Assembly (NCBI RefSeq): GCF_905171775.1
Contig: NC_053494.1
Location: 129,258,824 to 129,322,823, forward strand
Length of the DNA: 64,000 nt
Source of the DNA: Rana temporaria
Taxonomy: Eukaryota; Chordata; Amphibia; Anura; Ranidae
Direction of reading: 5' to 3'
Part shown: positions 32,744 to 43,740 of the stretch, piece after piece
Numbering within the stretch: position 1 is the first letter of the stretch
How the letters are laid out: the number at the start of each line of letters is the position of its first letter
Position numbers and translations under genes: made by a program
The notes under the pieces: generated by a model
The model's database searches: none
Told to the model about the DNA's origin: nothing
The model's input: only the letters and a program-made list of their open reading frames with translations

Positions 32744-34633
32744 ATGTCAAAACGTCGCTATTCCTTACAGGAGGCATTTCAGATTATTTCTGCACCTGAT
32801 GAGAGCAATGTGGAGCTCCCTGTTTCTGATTCCCAATCGGATTCGGACGTAGACTATGAGCCAATCTACACCAGTGGAACAGCGACAGGCTCAGAGGGGG
32901 AAGATGGTCAGCCCGCCAAAAGAAGGCGGTCTGGTGAGGAGGCAGTGGCATCCACCAGCACCGACATGCCATCCACCAGCACCGACATGCCATCCACCGA
33001 TACTGAAGTGCCATCCACCAGTACCGTCGTGCCATCCACCTCTACCGAATTGCCATCCACCAGCACCGCAGTACCCCAGCAACAAAGGTCAAGGACCCAT
33101 GCCAGCCTTCCCTATGCCCTTCAGTACCCCCTGTGGCTTCCTCCAAATTCCGGAGAAGCCAACATTCCCCCCTTCACTGCTCAGCCAGGAGTCCAGGTAA
33201 ACACGGACAATTTTTCCCCAATTCAATTTTTCGATTTATTTTTCCCTGAGGAACTGCTTTCTAGCATTGTGGCCCAGTGCAACTTGTATGCCCAACAATT
33301 TATCATCAAGAACCCCACATCGTCCTATGCCCGTCCCTTCCAGTGGAGAGACCTTACAGTGGATGAGTTCAGGATTTTTTTAGGCTTCACTTTTTGCATG
33401 GGACTCAACCGAAAAAATGAAAAACATTCCTTTTGGTCAAAACGCCCCATTTACCACATGCCAATTTTCTCCACAACAATGCCCAGATCCCGATATTTTA
33501 TAATCATGAGGTTCCTCCACTTCAATGATAATACACAGTGCCTTCCCCGAAATGACCCCAATTTTGACAGGCTTTTCAAAATTCGCCCCTTATTAGATTA
33601 TTTTTCGCAATTATTCCCCCAAATATATACCCCGGAACAAAATGTATGTGTCGACGAGTCCCTAGTAAAATTTTGTGGCCGACTTAAAATCAAACAATTT
33701 ATACCCAGCAAAAGGGCCCGCTATGGGGTGAAGGTCTACAAACTTTGCGAACGAGCCACAGGGTACCTTTATTCCTTTTTGGTGTACCATGGGAAGGACA
33801 CCCAGCTGAATCCCCCCGATTGCCCAGACTACTTGGGATCAAGTGGGAAAGTTGTCTGGCAACTCATCAACCCCCTCCTTGATAAAGGATACCACCTGTA
33901 CGTGGACAACTTCTATACGTCTCTTCCTCTGTTCCACAACCTGCACCGAAAGAAGACGCCAGCATGTGGCACCGCCAGAAAGAACCGGAAAGGCTTTCCG
34001 CAAAGCCTTGTAAATACAAAGCTGAAGAAAGGGGAATCGGCGAGTCTGCGGAACAAGGAGGTTCTGGCAGTGAAGTGGAGGGACAGAAGAGACGTATATA
34101 TGTTGTCCTCCATCCACAACGATTCTTTTGTTGAAACCCGCAGAAGGCGTGGCACCACCATCCAAAAACCCACCTGCATTCAGGACTACAATTTGTTCAT
34201 GGGGGGAGTCGACTTAAACGACCAAATGTTGGAACCATACCTTGCCACAAGACGCACGTACCATTGGTACAAAAAGGTAGCAATTTATTTTTTTCATTTG
34301 GCCGTCTACAACTCCCATATTGTTTACCGCAAATCAACCCAAAACCCCCTACCCTTCCTTGGCTACCTGGAGGAAATTACCACTTCCCTGATATTCCCGA
34401 ACGACCTGCCCCAAAACATCCGATCGGATGTTCTAAGTCGGCTCTCCGAACGGCACTTCCCGGATAAGATCCCTCCCACAGCATCAGGCCGACGAGCTCA
34501 AAAAAAATGTAGAGTGTGTACCAGTGGAGGAATCAGACGGGACACAGTTTATTATTGTGCAGAGTGTCCTTCACAACCAGGCCTCTGTATAATTGACTGT
34601 TTCAAACGTTACCATACTAAACTAAAGTATTAG
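32744..34633 (+). CDS. piggyBac transposase, intact
   Basis: 629 residues with no stop or frameshift. The ATG at 32744 begins MSKRRYSLQEAFQII. I prefer it to in-frame upstream codons because those translate the minisatellite. An acidic Ser/Thr-rich N-terminus (residues 20-110, with STSTDMP-type repeats) precedes the DDE_Tnp_1_7 domain. Catalytic Asp candidates are D304 in VDESLV, D388 in YVDNFYTS and D490 in GVDLNDQM, with spacings close to those of the moth enzyme. The C-terminus (about 590-629) has the Cys-rich zinc-binding domain, with CRVC, CAEC and a terminal Cys/His pair. The enzyme cuts at TTAA and reinserts without a footprint. All expected parts are present, so it may be active. It is similar in type to PGBD4-like proteins of amphibians. 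Confidence 0.93.
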   Translation: MSKRRYSLQEAFQIISAPDESNVELPVSDSQSDSDVDYEPIYTSGTATGSEGEDGQPAKRRRSGEEAVASTSTDMPSTSTDMPSTDTEVPSTSTVVPSTSTELPSTSTAVPQQQRSRTHASLPYALQYPLWLPPNSGEANIPPFTAQPGVQVNTDNFSPIQFFDLFFPEELLSSIVAQCNLYAQQFIIKNPTSSYARPFQWRDLTVDEFRIFLGFTFCMGLNRKNEKHSFWSKRPIYHMPIFSTTMPRSRYFIIMRFLHFNDNTQCLPRNDPNFDRLFKIRPLLDYFSQLFPQIYTPEQNVCVDESLVKFCGRLKIKQFIPSKRARYGVKVYKLCERATGYLYSFLVYHGKDTQLNPPDCPDYLGSSGKVVWQLINPLLDKGYHLYVDNFYTSLPLFHNLHRKKTPACGTARKNRKGFPQSLVNTKLKKGESASLRNKEVLAVKWRDRRDVYMLSSIHNDSFVETRRRRGTTIQKPTCIQDYNLFMGGVDLNDQMLEPYLATRRTYHWYKKVAIYFFHLAVYNSHIVYRKSTQNPLPFLGYLEEITTSLIFPNDLPQNIRSDVLSRLSERHFPDKIPPTASGRRAQKKCRVCTSGGIRRDTVYYCAECPSQPGLCIIDCFKRYHTKLKY

Positions 34634-35420
34634 TTTAGTATGGTACACGTAATCCTCCGTTCCTGCCTTCTCACCCCTTATGCCACTGCCTGCTTTTGTA
34701 ACTGACCCCGGCTTGTTATTGGACCACCCTTCTGCCTAATGATTTTGCAATACCGCTGCCTGATTTGGAATTGACCCTGGACTGTTTTTCGACCATTTTT
34801 CTGCCTAACGATTCTGTACTGCCTCTGCCTGATCTGGAACTGACCTCGGACTGTTTGACCATGCCTTTTGCCTGCCTCTTGGACTGATCTTGTACCCTGC
34901 TACTGGACTAGTGGGATTCAACACAGGGGTCTCACATATGTGAGGGGCGCCAGAAAAGTTTTTCTGGATGAAGAAAACTTTTTTGTTTTCTCATGCTAGA
35001 TTAGGGTCTGGTTGCCCGGAGGCTTCAAAGAGATTTGGGTGGGAGAAGCCTCTACCCCTGTCCCCATTCTGTCCTGAACGAGGCCCTCCTTCTGCCTGCT
35101 GCCTGTAGGACCTATGCCATCATGCCTCTGCCTGTTGCATGAACTGACCACCTGCAGTATCCCTGCCTGGACGTTGCTGACCAAGTCCCTGCCTGCTGCC
35201 TGGACCAGTGCTATCCTGCTGTGTAGAACTGCGCTACTATTACCAAGGTAATCTTTTGTTTACGCTTTGCTCAGCATAATGTATTTTGGGGTGTAATTCT
35301 TGGTATGTGCATGCTATGTGTCTCTGGAACACCTGACGGTGTTCCTTGCATGTTGTATCTCTATATGTGGTCAGGCTGTGTAGAAGTCTCACACATGGGG
35401 TATCGTTTTACTCAGGAGGA
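34634..35420 (+). other. piggyBac 3' region before the tandem array
   Basis: Downstream of the stop codon the sequence is rich in CTGCCTG and GGACTG-type imperfect repeats (34670-35220), with a partial 394-bp unit from about 35270. No frame is conserved. A polyadenylation site could not be assigned with confidence. Confidence 0.5.
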
Positions 35421-36660
35421 GTAGCAGAATGTATTTTGGGGTGTCATTTTTGCTATGTACATGCTATGTGTTGGAAATATCTTATCAATGGACAACTTTG
35501 TGTAAAAAAAATGCGTTTTCATTTTTTTTCCACATATTCCAAAAACTTCTGGAAAAAAATGAACTGTTCAAAAGACTCATTATGCCTCATAGATTATACG
35601 TTGGGGTGTTAGCTTTCCAAAATGGGGTCATTTTGTGGGTAATTCCATTGTCCTGGTGTTGCAGGGCCTTCAAACCTGTAATAGGTTGTCAACTAGTTAG
35701 ATGTGCAATTTATGCTCCTAAAACCCCTGATGGCGCTTCCTGCATGTTGGGCATCTGTATGTGGCCAGGCAGTGAAAAAGTCTCACACATGGGGTATCGT
35801 TTTACTCAGGAGGAATAGCAGAATGTATTTTGGGGTGTCATTTTTGCTATGTACATGCTATGTGTTGGAAATATCTTATCAATGGACAACTTTGTGTAAA
35901 AAAAATGCGTTTTCATTTTTTTTCCACATATTCCAAAAACTTCTGGAAAAAAATGAACCGTTCAAAAGACTCATTATGCCTCATAGATTATACGTTGGGG
36001 TGTTAGCTTTCCAAAATGGGGTCATTTTGTGGGTAATTCCATTGTCCTGGTGTTCCAGGGCCTTCAAACTTGTAATAGGTTGTCAACTAGTTAGATGTGC
36101 AATTTATGCTCCTAAAACCCCTGATGGCGCTCCCTGCATGTTGGGCATCTGTATGTGGCCAGGCAGTGAAAAAGTCTCACACATGGGGTATCGTTTTACT
36201 CAGGAGGAGTAGCAGAATGTATTTTGGGGTGTCATTTTTGCTATGTACATGCTATGTGTTGGAAATATCTTATCAATGGACAACTTTGTGTAAAAAAAAT
36301 GCGTTTTCATTTTTTTTCCACATATTCCAAAAACTTCTGGAAAAAAATGAACCGTTCAAAAGACTCATTATGCCTCATAGATTATACGTTGGGGTGTTAG
36401 CTTTCCAAAATGGGGTCATTTTGTGGATAATTCCATTGTCCTGGTGTTCCAGGGCCTTCAAACGTGTAATAGGTTGTCAACTAGTTAGATGTGCAATTTA
36501 TGCTTCTAAAACCCCTGATGGCGCTCCCTGCAGGTTGGGCATCGGTATGTGGCCAGGCAGTGGAAAAGTCTCACACATGGGGTATCGTTTTACTCAGGAA
36601 GAGTAGCAGAATGTATTTTGGGGTGTCATTTGTGGTATGCACATGCCATGTGAGAGAAAT
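35421..36660 (+). repeat. 394-bp tandem array, three full units plus partial
   Basis: The sequence GTAGCAGAATGTATTTTGGG starts at 35421, at 35815 (first base A), at 36209 and at 36603, a period of exactly 394 bp. Units differ by only a few bases, so the array is young or homogenised. It lies in the piggyBac 3' region. Each unit can be read as a 131-codon frame, which explains long repetitive open frames but shows no protein-like composition. Confidence 0.92.
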
Positions 36661-38255
36661 AAGCAATTACAATGACACTTTTGAGAAATTTTTTAAATAA
36701 AAAATAAAAATCTTAATTTTGCAAAGTGTTTTGGGAAAAAATGACAACTTCAAATAACTCACCATGCCTCTTACTAAATACCTTGGGATGTCTACTTTCC
36801 AAAAAGGGGTTATTTGGGGGGAATTTGTACTTTCCTGGCTTGTTAGGGTCTCAAGAAATGAGATAGGCCTTCAAAACATCAGGTGTGATCAGATGTGATA
36901 ATTTATTATGATTTGCACTATAGCTTGTAGACTCTAAAACTTTCACACAGACCAAATAATTTCCCAAAAAAATTGGGTTATTTTTATCAAAGACATGTAG
37001 CAGTATAAATTGTGGCCAAAATTTATGAAGAAAATTTAATATTTTGCAAAATTTTATCACAGAAACTAAGAAAAAAACTTTTTTTTTCTAAATTTTCGGT
37101 CTTTTTTCATTAATAGCGCAAAAAATAAAAAACCCAGAGGTGATCAAATACCACCAAAAGAAAGCTCTATTTGTGGGAAAAAAAGGACAAAAAAATCATT
37201 TGGGTACAGTGTTGCATGACTGAGTAATTGTCATTCAAAGTGTGAGAGCCCTGAAAGCTGAAAATTGGTCTGGTCAGGAGAGTGTTTAAGTGCCCAGTAT
37301 GGAAGTGGTTAATATAATCAAATACTTAGCTAAAAGGGTTTATAACGGTATTAACGACTCACTTTGCCTAACAGGCAGTCTTTAAATCAGGTACCTCACC
37401 AGGGTAGTTTGGGTAGACCAAATATCAATACGATCGTTCTCAATAGTTCACGTGTATTTTAGTTGCATGTGGTGGTGCACAATGATTTGTAATCCAAAGG
37501 GAGGAATGGATAAACAGATGCAAAATTCCTGGGCAATCAAGTCACAATGGCAAGTCTGCACGATTCACTCTCCTGCAATACAGTCAGTATACTTGGGCAG
37601 GTGCCCTTTTCAGCCAACCAGACTAGGCCTGGTCTTTTCAGATGGCTCCGTCTGTGAAACTCTGATCCGCAGTCCTTCCAGCATTGACAGTCCCAGGTCC
37701 TCACACAGAGAGAGCACACCAAAAACGTCCTCCCCCTTAAATTCTATCACCCAGCAGGTCGTGCGGGGTGCTAAGCAGGGCTCAAGTCCTGCGGGAACGC
37801 GCGGCAACGGAGTTCCTGCACTTTTTTCACAGCAGGAACGCAGTTCCCTTTGCAGGACTAGAGCAACCGAGAGAAGCCGAGCCACGTGAGCAGATCCTTC
37901 ACTAAGCGGCGATGCCCAGCTCGAGTCACTGTTGGGGGCAGGCGAACCTTAGTAATCCTTTATGTTACTGGCCGCTTCCTGTATATGGATTCATCGGGTA
38001 GTGTGCCCAGGACTTGACCCCTGGCTAAGCATTTTGGGATGCACAGTTGCTCTCTGGGTATTGTAGTCTACCAATTAGCCAGGGCAATGGAGTCTCTATC
38101 CCCTTGTACTTTGTTTCCCAACATTCCTTGCTGTACCAGTGTAAAACCCAAATAGAAGGTGGCTATCCAATAATTGGCCACAGGAGGGAGCTGAGTTCCT
38201 TCTATTTCATCAAACGGTAGTCTGTTAACCATATAGAAAGTAATACCTTGCTACA

Positions 38256-38644
38256 CAAAGATACCTATATACATAGAGGCTGTCCGAAAAAATATGACAG
38301 GGTCTGATCTAAGTGGTTGGCAGAACCCTCCACTGCTGCAGCAGACTAGGAGGCTTCCCTAATATCTGATAACCTCCCTTGAAGTCTTGATAAACCGACC
38401 CCTGATAGTTAACTAGCTCACCTAAGTTGTTGTGCTATCAGCCTACCCCTGGGGCATGAGCCAGACCAACTCATTGTTGATGGTATATTATGGTAGTCGC
38501 AAATAATCTAACATTTCTTGGTTCCGTACTGTTACCTAGTGACCCCTGCATGGGTTCCATACCAGATATTAGCCAGATGTTGGCTGTGCTGTTGTATGTT
38601 TGTATTGTCTGTGTGTTTATTAAAAATAAAATAAAAGAATTACA
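38256..38644 (+). other. L1 3' end and tail
   Basis: After the last L1 codons at 38342 the sequence has the character of a 3' UTR, ending with the A-rich TTATTAAAAATAAAATAAAAG near 38618-38639. It closes the plus-strand L1. Confidence 0.6.
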
Positions 38645-38647
38645 AAT

Positions 38648-40710
38648 AGGGTTGAGCGAACCCGAACTGTAAAGTTCGGGTTCGTACCAGACTTTTGGAT
38701 TTTTAGTACCCGGACCCGAACCCGAACAATTTGCTGTAAGTTCGGGTTCGGTGTTTGGCAATGTAATGGCGCACTGCAGGGCAGCCAATCACCATTTGTT
38801 TTAATTGTATGACCTAGAAGCCATCACAGCCATGCCTACTAATGGCATGGCTGTGATTGGCCAGTGCAGCAGTGCAGCATGTGACCCAGCATGTGACCCA
38901 GCCTCTATATAAGCTAGAGGCACATAGCACAGCTTGTCACTCTGCTTTAGTTAGGGTAGGGAAAGGCTGCTGCTGCTGCTTGTAGGGAGAGAAATATATA
39001 GGAGTCAGATTGTCCTTCAGAAATCAAATTACATCAGCGCTGCATATGTTCCTGTGAGATACTCTGCATTAGATACTTTAGGGAAAGGTTCCTGATTGTG
39101 CTTTTTATAGGGACAGAAATATATAGGAGTCAGTCAGAAATCAAATTACACCAGCACTGCATATGTTCCTGTGAGATACTCTGCATTAGATACTTTAGGG
39201 AAAGGTTCCTGATTGTGCTTTTTATAGGGACAGAAATATATAGGAGTCAGTCCTGCTTCAGAAATCAAATTACACCAGCACTGCATATGTTACTGTGAGA
39301 TACACCCTTTACATACTTTTCTTCTATTGTGCTATTCAAAAAACATCCATTTAGGGCAAAAAAAATAAAAAATTTGCAGTGTTTCCTCCAGTGTTTGCAG
39401 TTTTTCCTCCATATCTGTACGTGTGAGATAAACACATGGGGGTAGATTCACAGACAAGATACAATGGCGTATCTCCAGATACGCCGTCGTATCTCTAAAT
39501 CCGGCCGGTCATATCTATGCGCCTGATTCATAGAATCAGTTACGCATAGATTTCTATTAGATCCGACCGGCGTAGGTCTCTTACGCCATTGGATCGTGAC
39601 GCGCTGTGTGCGCCGTCGTTTAGCATGCCAATTGATTGGCATGTCAATAGGAACGCCCACTCCCACGGGATTCCCTACCCGGAAGCTGCGGTGAATTCCA
39701 CGGCTAAACGATATCTACGGGGAAAAAAATAAAGGTCAGTGACATTTTATATGCAGCACGGTGCTGGATGCAGTGTTAGAATTTTTTTATAGGGTGAACC
39801 TCCACTTTAAGTATGGCCATCGTTCCCGCGTCAAATTTTGAATTTTTTACGTCGTTTGCGTAATTCGTCCGTGAATGGGGCTGGACGTCATTTACGTTCA
39901 CGTCAAAACCAATGACGTCCTTGCGGCGTACTTTGGAGCAATGCACACTGGGAAATTCCACAGAGGGCGCATGCGCCGTTCGGGAAAAACGTCAATCACG
40001 ACGGGTCAAGCCTAATTTACATAACACACACCCACCTCTTCACTATTTGAATTAGGCGGGCTTACGCCGGCCTATTTACGATACGCCACCGCAACTTTCT
40101 TTTAAGAATACGGCACTTGCCTGTAAAAGTTGCGGAGGCGTAACGTAAATAGGATACGTTACGCCCGCACAAAGAAATGCCAATCTATGTGAATCTACCC
40201 CTTTAGCTAGTGTTCTTCTATTGTTCTATTCAACAAACACCCATTTAGGGCAAACAATATATTTTGCAGTGTTTCCTCCAGTGTTTGCAGTGTTTTTTTT
40301 TTTATGTTATTTTAAGTTATTTCCCTATCCACATTTATTTGCAGAGTACTTGCCATGCTCTTATCAACATTTTGCTGCCATTTGCAGCCCTCTAGCCCTT
40401 TCCATTAGTGTTTTAGAGACATTTTAGTACTGAAATGTTTGGGTCCCCATTGACTTTTTTTTCTCATTGAATTGATACAGTTTCCAAAAACCCAAAGGGC
40501 CTCAAAAATGTGTCCTGGCATCCCATTTTAGGATGATACTAACTCCCGGGCTGCTTATCTAGACAGGTGCCCTTGTCACAGAACACATATACAAAAACAA
40601 TGTACATGTAAAGTGAGGGTAGGTAAAGGAGGGTGTGCCTGTAGTTTGTAAAGACATTAATAAGGGTACTTTTTTGATCTGCTTTAGGCAGGTGTTAATG
40701 AAACTAGAAG
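38648..40710. repeat. Unclassified repeat with TTCGGG motifs and ~124-bp tandem units
   Basis: The left part has several TTCGGGTTCG/CGAACCCGAA inverted motifs (38655-38760). A hairpin follows, TCACAGCCATGCC with its complement near 38823-38855. Then come about 2.5 tandem units of ~124 bp (GGACAGAAATATATAGGAGTC at 38990, 39110 and 39233). CATTTAGGGCAAA and GTTTCCTCCAGTGTTTGCAG recur on both sides of the MITE at 39439, showing that the MITE interrupted it. There is no coding capacity, and the class is unknown. Confidence 0.5.
39439..40201. mobile_element. GGGGTAGATTCACA-type MITE
   Basis: Ends GGGGTAGATTCACAGA and its complement bound a largely self-complementary interior rich in TACGCC and CGTAA. 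A fragment of another repeat (GGTGAACCTCCACTTTAA, about 39720-39812) lies within it. No convincing duplication was found at the ends. Confidence 0.7.
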
Positions 40711-40719
40711 CTACATTAA

Positions 40720-41672
40720 CCACTTAAGGACCAGTACATGACGATATACGTCGACACAATGGCTCCTGTGGACAGATGGACGTACCTGTACTTTCCCTTT
40801 AAGATGCGCTGTATGTCCCCTTTATGGTGTGCTGCAAGGTCTGTGAGTCCGACCGCGGGTCTCGCGGACTCAATGGATACCCGCGATCGTCTCACGGAGA
40901 GGAAGAATGGGGAAATGCTGATGTAAACAAGCATTTCCCCATCCTTCCTAGTGACAGGACACTGATCACAGCTCCCTGTAATCGGGAGCGGTGATCAGTG
41001 TCGTGTCACACATAGCCGATCCCCCCTACAGTTAGAAGCACTCCCTAGGACACACTTAACCCCTTCAGCACCCCTACTGGTTACCCCATTCACTGCCAGT
41101 GTCATTTTTACAGTAATCAGTGCATTTTTATAGCACTGATTGCTGTATCAATGACAATGGTCCCAAAATGGCGTCAAAAGTGTCCGATGCGTTCGCCATA
41201 ATGTCGCAGTCATGATAATAATCGCTGATCGCCGCCACTACTAGAAAAAAAATATTAATAAAAATACCATAAAACTATCCCCTATTTTGTAGACACTATA
41301 ACTTTTGCGCAAACCAATCCATAAACGCTTATTGCATTTTTTTTTGCCAAAAGTATGTAGAAGAATACGTATTGGCCTAAACTGAGGGGAAAAAAATATA
41401 CATTTTTGGGGATATTTATTATAGCAAAAAGTTAAAAAAAAAATATTTTTTTCAAAATTGTCGCTCTTTTTGTTTATAGCGCAAAAAAATAAAAAACGCA
41501 GAGGTGATCAAATACCACCAAAAGAAAGCTCCATTTGTGGGAAAAAAGGACATCAATTTTGTTTGGGAGCCACGTCGCACGACTGCGCAATTGTCAGTTA
41601 AAGAGACACAGTGCCGAATCGCAAAAAGTGCTCTGGTCTTTGGCCAGTCAAATGGTATGAGGGCTTAAGTGG
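40720..41672. mobile_element. piggyBac-derived MITE
   Basis: TTAA occurs at 40716-40719 and 41673-41676. Ends are CCACTTAAGGACC and, from the right inward, CCACTTAAGCCC. The right third shares GCAGAGGTGATCAAATACC and following sequence with the autonomous element near 37136. It is noncoding. Confidence 0.85.
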
Positions 41673-41689
41673 TTAAGAGAAATTAAAGT

Positions 41690-42050
41690 AAAATCTGTAT
41701 GTTTTTTTTTCTATTACTCAGACAGAACACAGTCTGAGTAATACCCTTCAGGTATGATATGGATTTTAAGGGGAATTCCGCGCCAAAAAAAAAAATGATT
41801 TCGAGCATGCGTCGAATTGATTCTGAGCATGCATGTTTTTTGTGCGTCAGAAATGCATACAGGCAATCAGAATTTCAGACAAGAACTCTTCCCGTTGGAA
41901 AATTTGAGAACCAGCTCTCAAATATTTGCTGTCAGAAATTCCGACAGAAAAAGTCTGATGGGGCCTACACACAGTTGGAATTTTTGATCAAAAGCTCACA
42001 TCAAACTTTTCTTGTCGGCAATTCCAATCATGTGTATGCAGCATTAGAGT
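41690..42050. mobile_element. Fragment of a Harbinger-type MITE
   Basis: It contains GAGCATGCGTCGAATTGATT and GGGGCCTACACACAGTTGG, blocks shared with the GTACACACGG family, and ends near ATGTGTATGCAGCATTA. The left terminus cannot be located, so it is probably truncated. Confidence 0.5.
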
Positions 42051-42738
42051 GATATTGAACCTCTCGACCATATCTGTATACTTTATGTAACAAGTTGCAG
42101 CCACATGACTTGCTGTTTAATGTAGTTATTTGCAAAACCAGCAGATGCATCTAAAAATTGACCAGTAAGTTTATGCAAAAATATGATGCTTACATTCAGT
42201 TCTTTTAAAATAGATGTTGGTTTACATAAAATATGCTATTGATGGCATCACATAAACCATAAATTAAGAAAAACCCAAGCAACCAGGAATTCCTTCTGTT
42301 AAACCAGTTTTTAAAGAGATGAGCAAATGGTAATTCCTTTGAATGGTGCTTACATTTCAGACAGCTCAGCCGGTAATCATCTCAATCAAGTCAGTTTTAA
42401 ATTAAATGTCATACTATTTCTCTACTCTATGCACACAGGTGTTTTGCAATTACCAGCTCTAAATATGCATGTGTACAAACATTAACAGTGGATTGAATGT
42501 ATATAAGTGGGTGAGCTGTAATCAAGGACTTGCTAAATTGTGCATGCACTAAAACATAATAAGAGGACGCAAGAGCATGGTGGCCAAAGCTTAACCATGT
42601 GGGCGCAACACAGCAGCAAGTAACCAGCTGCTAAGGACCAGGGGACCCTACAGCAGCTAAAGTAGCAGCAGGTCATCCCCCAGGAACACCATGCCACAGA
42701 ACTAACTTGTTTCTGGCTCTCGGGGAAGGGGGGTTGCC
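42051..42738. other. Unassigned sequence
   Basis: Nothing recognisable was found in these 690 bases: no frame, array or inverted ends. Confidence 0.4.
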
Positions 42739-43584
42739 ATTAAGAGCATGGGTGTAGGAACCCTTACAAATCTGGGGGGGACAGCTTTTTTACTCGCCAG
42801 GTATATTCTTATTCAGTAAACTGGGAGTTGTTTGCGAATTTGCCTTTTATAAATAACCCCCAATGTGTTTTGTAGAGCATAGAGGGTTCTAAACGGCCAT
42901 CGGGAGGAGATCGCTGTCACTTGTAAATACAGCAGCGCATCTGTATTTACAAGTGACAGTAGAGAGGATTTTTCACCCCCCCTGTTACCTCCGCGCTTAG
43001 GGTGACCACATTTCCAAACTGCCATTTAGGGACACCACTCCCCCCCCCCCCCTTCTTGAGGGACCTGTTTCGTGGAACAAACTTTTTCCAATGACCGAGG
43101 GGGTGGAGGCAACTGGCGGTTGGGTGGTGGCGTGCGAGGTGGAATGTAGTCTCTGGAGTTGATGGGGAATTTGGCAGCGGGTGATTTGTTGGGTTAATGG
43201 CTGGTGTTAGCACTTTATTCATCCTGACACCATGCTTGATATGGTGTCAGGATGATCAAATCACATTATTTCTGTTACTACATTGTAATATATAATGAAA
43301 TAGTTGAACTCACCATAATGCAGAATCAGTGGGAACCCTGAGCTTGTCACCAGATGCAGAGTGTCCAATTTGTCCACTGCAACATCACAGTCCCGCTATA
43401 CGTCGCTATTTGCCACCATTATGAGTAGAAGAAAAATAAATAAAAATTCCATAAATGTTCCATGTAGACGCTATAACCATATAGGCGCAAACCAATCAAT
43501 CTACGCTTATTGGGATTTTTTTTACCAAGAATATGTAGCAGAATACGTATTGGCGATTTTTTTATTGGATGTTTTATAGCAGGA

Positions 43585-43638
<54 letters not shown>
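43585..43638. repeat. (AT)n microsatellite
   Basis: An uninterrupted run of alternating A and T that resumes at 48992-49002. It marks the insertion site of the split-repeat element. Confidence 0.9.
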
Positions 43639-43642
<4 letters not shown>

Positions 43643-43740
43643 AAAGGCTGGCCGAAGGCTAGCCTGTATTTGTGGGAGGAGTCTGCTGAGTACTTAAGAC
43701 TCCTCCCACGCCGGGTCCTGTGTTGGCGCCATTTCAGGTT
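43639..43740 (+). repeat. Direct repeat block A1
   Basis: Begins GTGTAAAGGCTGGCC and ends CATTTCAGGTT. It contains a perfect 13-bp stem, GTGGGAGGAGTCT with AGACTCCTCCCAC, around a 12-nt loop. It matches A2 at 48716-48817. Confidence 0.95.

Larger units (their letters stand above)
31475..37308 (+). mobile_element. piggyBac transposon, apparently complete (5.8 kb)
   Basis: TTAA lies at 31471-31474 and 37309-37312. Termini are CCAGTTGCTGACGG at the left and, from the right inward, CCACTTCCATACTGG. The element holds a 5' minisatellite, an intact transposase frame (32744-34633), a long 3' region with a 394-bp tandem array, and near the right end the CAAATACCACCAAAAGAAAG segment shared with the MITEs of this window. 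Length is well above the 2-3 kb usual for piggyBac, because of the repeat arrays. It lies inside the putative solo LTR. Confidence 0.85.
30985..38255. mobile_element. Putative solo LTR (~1.43 kb) containing a piggyBac insertion
   Basis: The segment starts TGTAGCACTACC and ends CCTTGCTACA, with 6-bp inverted ends TGTAGC/GCTACA. It is flanked by CAAA at 30981-30984 and 38256-38259. Removing it joins the L1 frame exactly (IPLYK followed by DTYIHRGC). Excluding the piggyBac and one TTAA, the length is about 1433 bp. No gag, pol or second LTR is present, so it would be a recombination product. TG/CA ends and a 4-bp duplication fit an LTR retroelement, but the clade cannot be named. Confidence 0.62.
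29930..38342 (+). pseudogene. L1 ORF2 C-terminal remnant in three pieces
   Basis: Piece 1 (29930-30483) includes HKFRYLQLSHAFRAQFP and SFWSCP-like residues in overlapping frames, ending ARKSIILCWKQITPPSV. Piece 2 (30941-30984) continues SLWKTLINNVIPLYK. Piece 3 (38260-38342) continues DTYIHRGCPKKYDRV, then a TGA where related proteins have Trp, then SKWLAEPSTAAAD and a stop. This is the usual extreme C-terminus of L1 ORF2 proteins, after the zinc knuckle. The RT itself is absent through 5' truncation, so there is no enzymatic function. Confidence 0.78.
29930..38644 (+). mobile_element. 5'-truncated L1-clade LINE, plus strand, with nested insertions
   Basis: The C-terminal part of an L1 ORF2 begins near 29930 and is interrupted at 30484-30927 and 30985-38255. 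The last coding piece is at 38256-38342, a 3' region follows, and an A-rich tail (AAAAATAAAATAAAAG) lies at 38621-38640. The reading frame joins exactly across both insertions when one copy of each target duplication is removed. The 5' boundary against the minus-strand L1 is approximate. Confidence 0.8.

Noticed and set aside
31695..32852. 385-codon open frame and antisense GTGGTDGTGG-type frames
   Set aside because: They come from an 18-bp minisatellite whose unit is divisible by three; no real protein is implied.
35429..36700. Three overlapping 169-codon repetitive frames
   Set aside because: They are artefacts of the 394-bp tandem array (period not a multiple of three, so frames hop between units).
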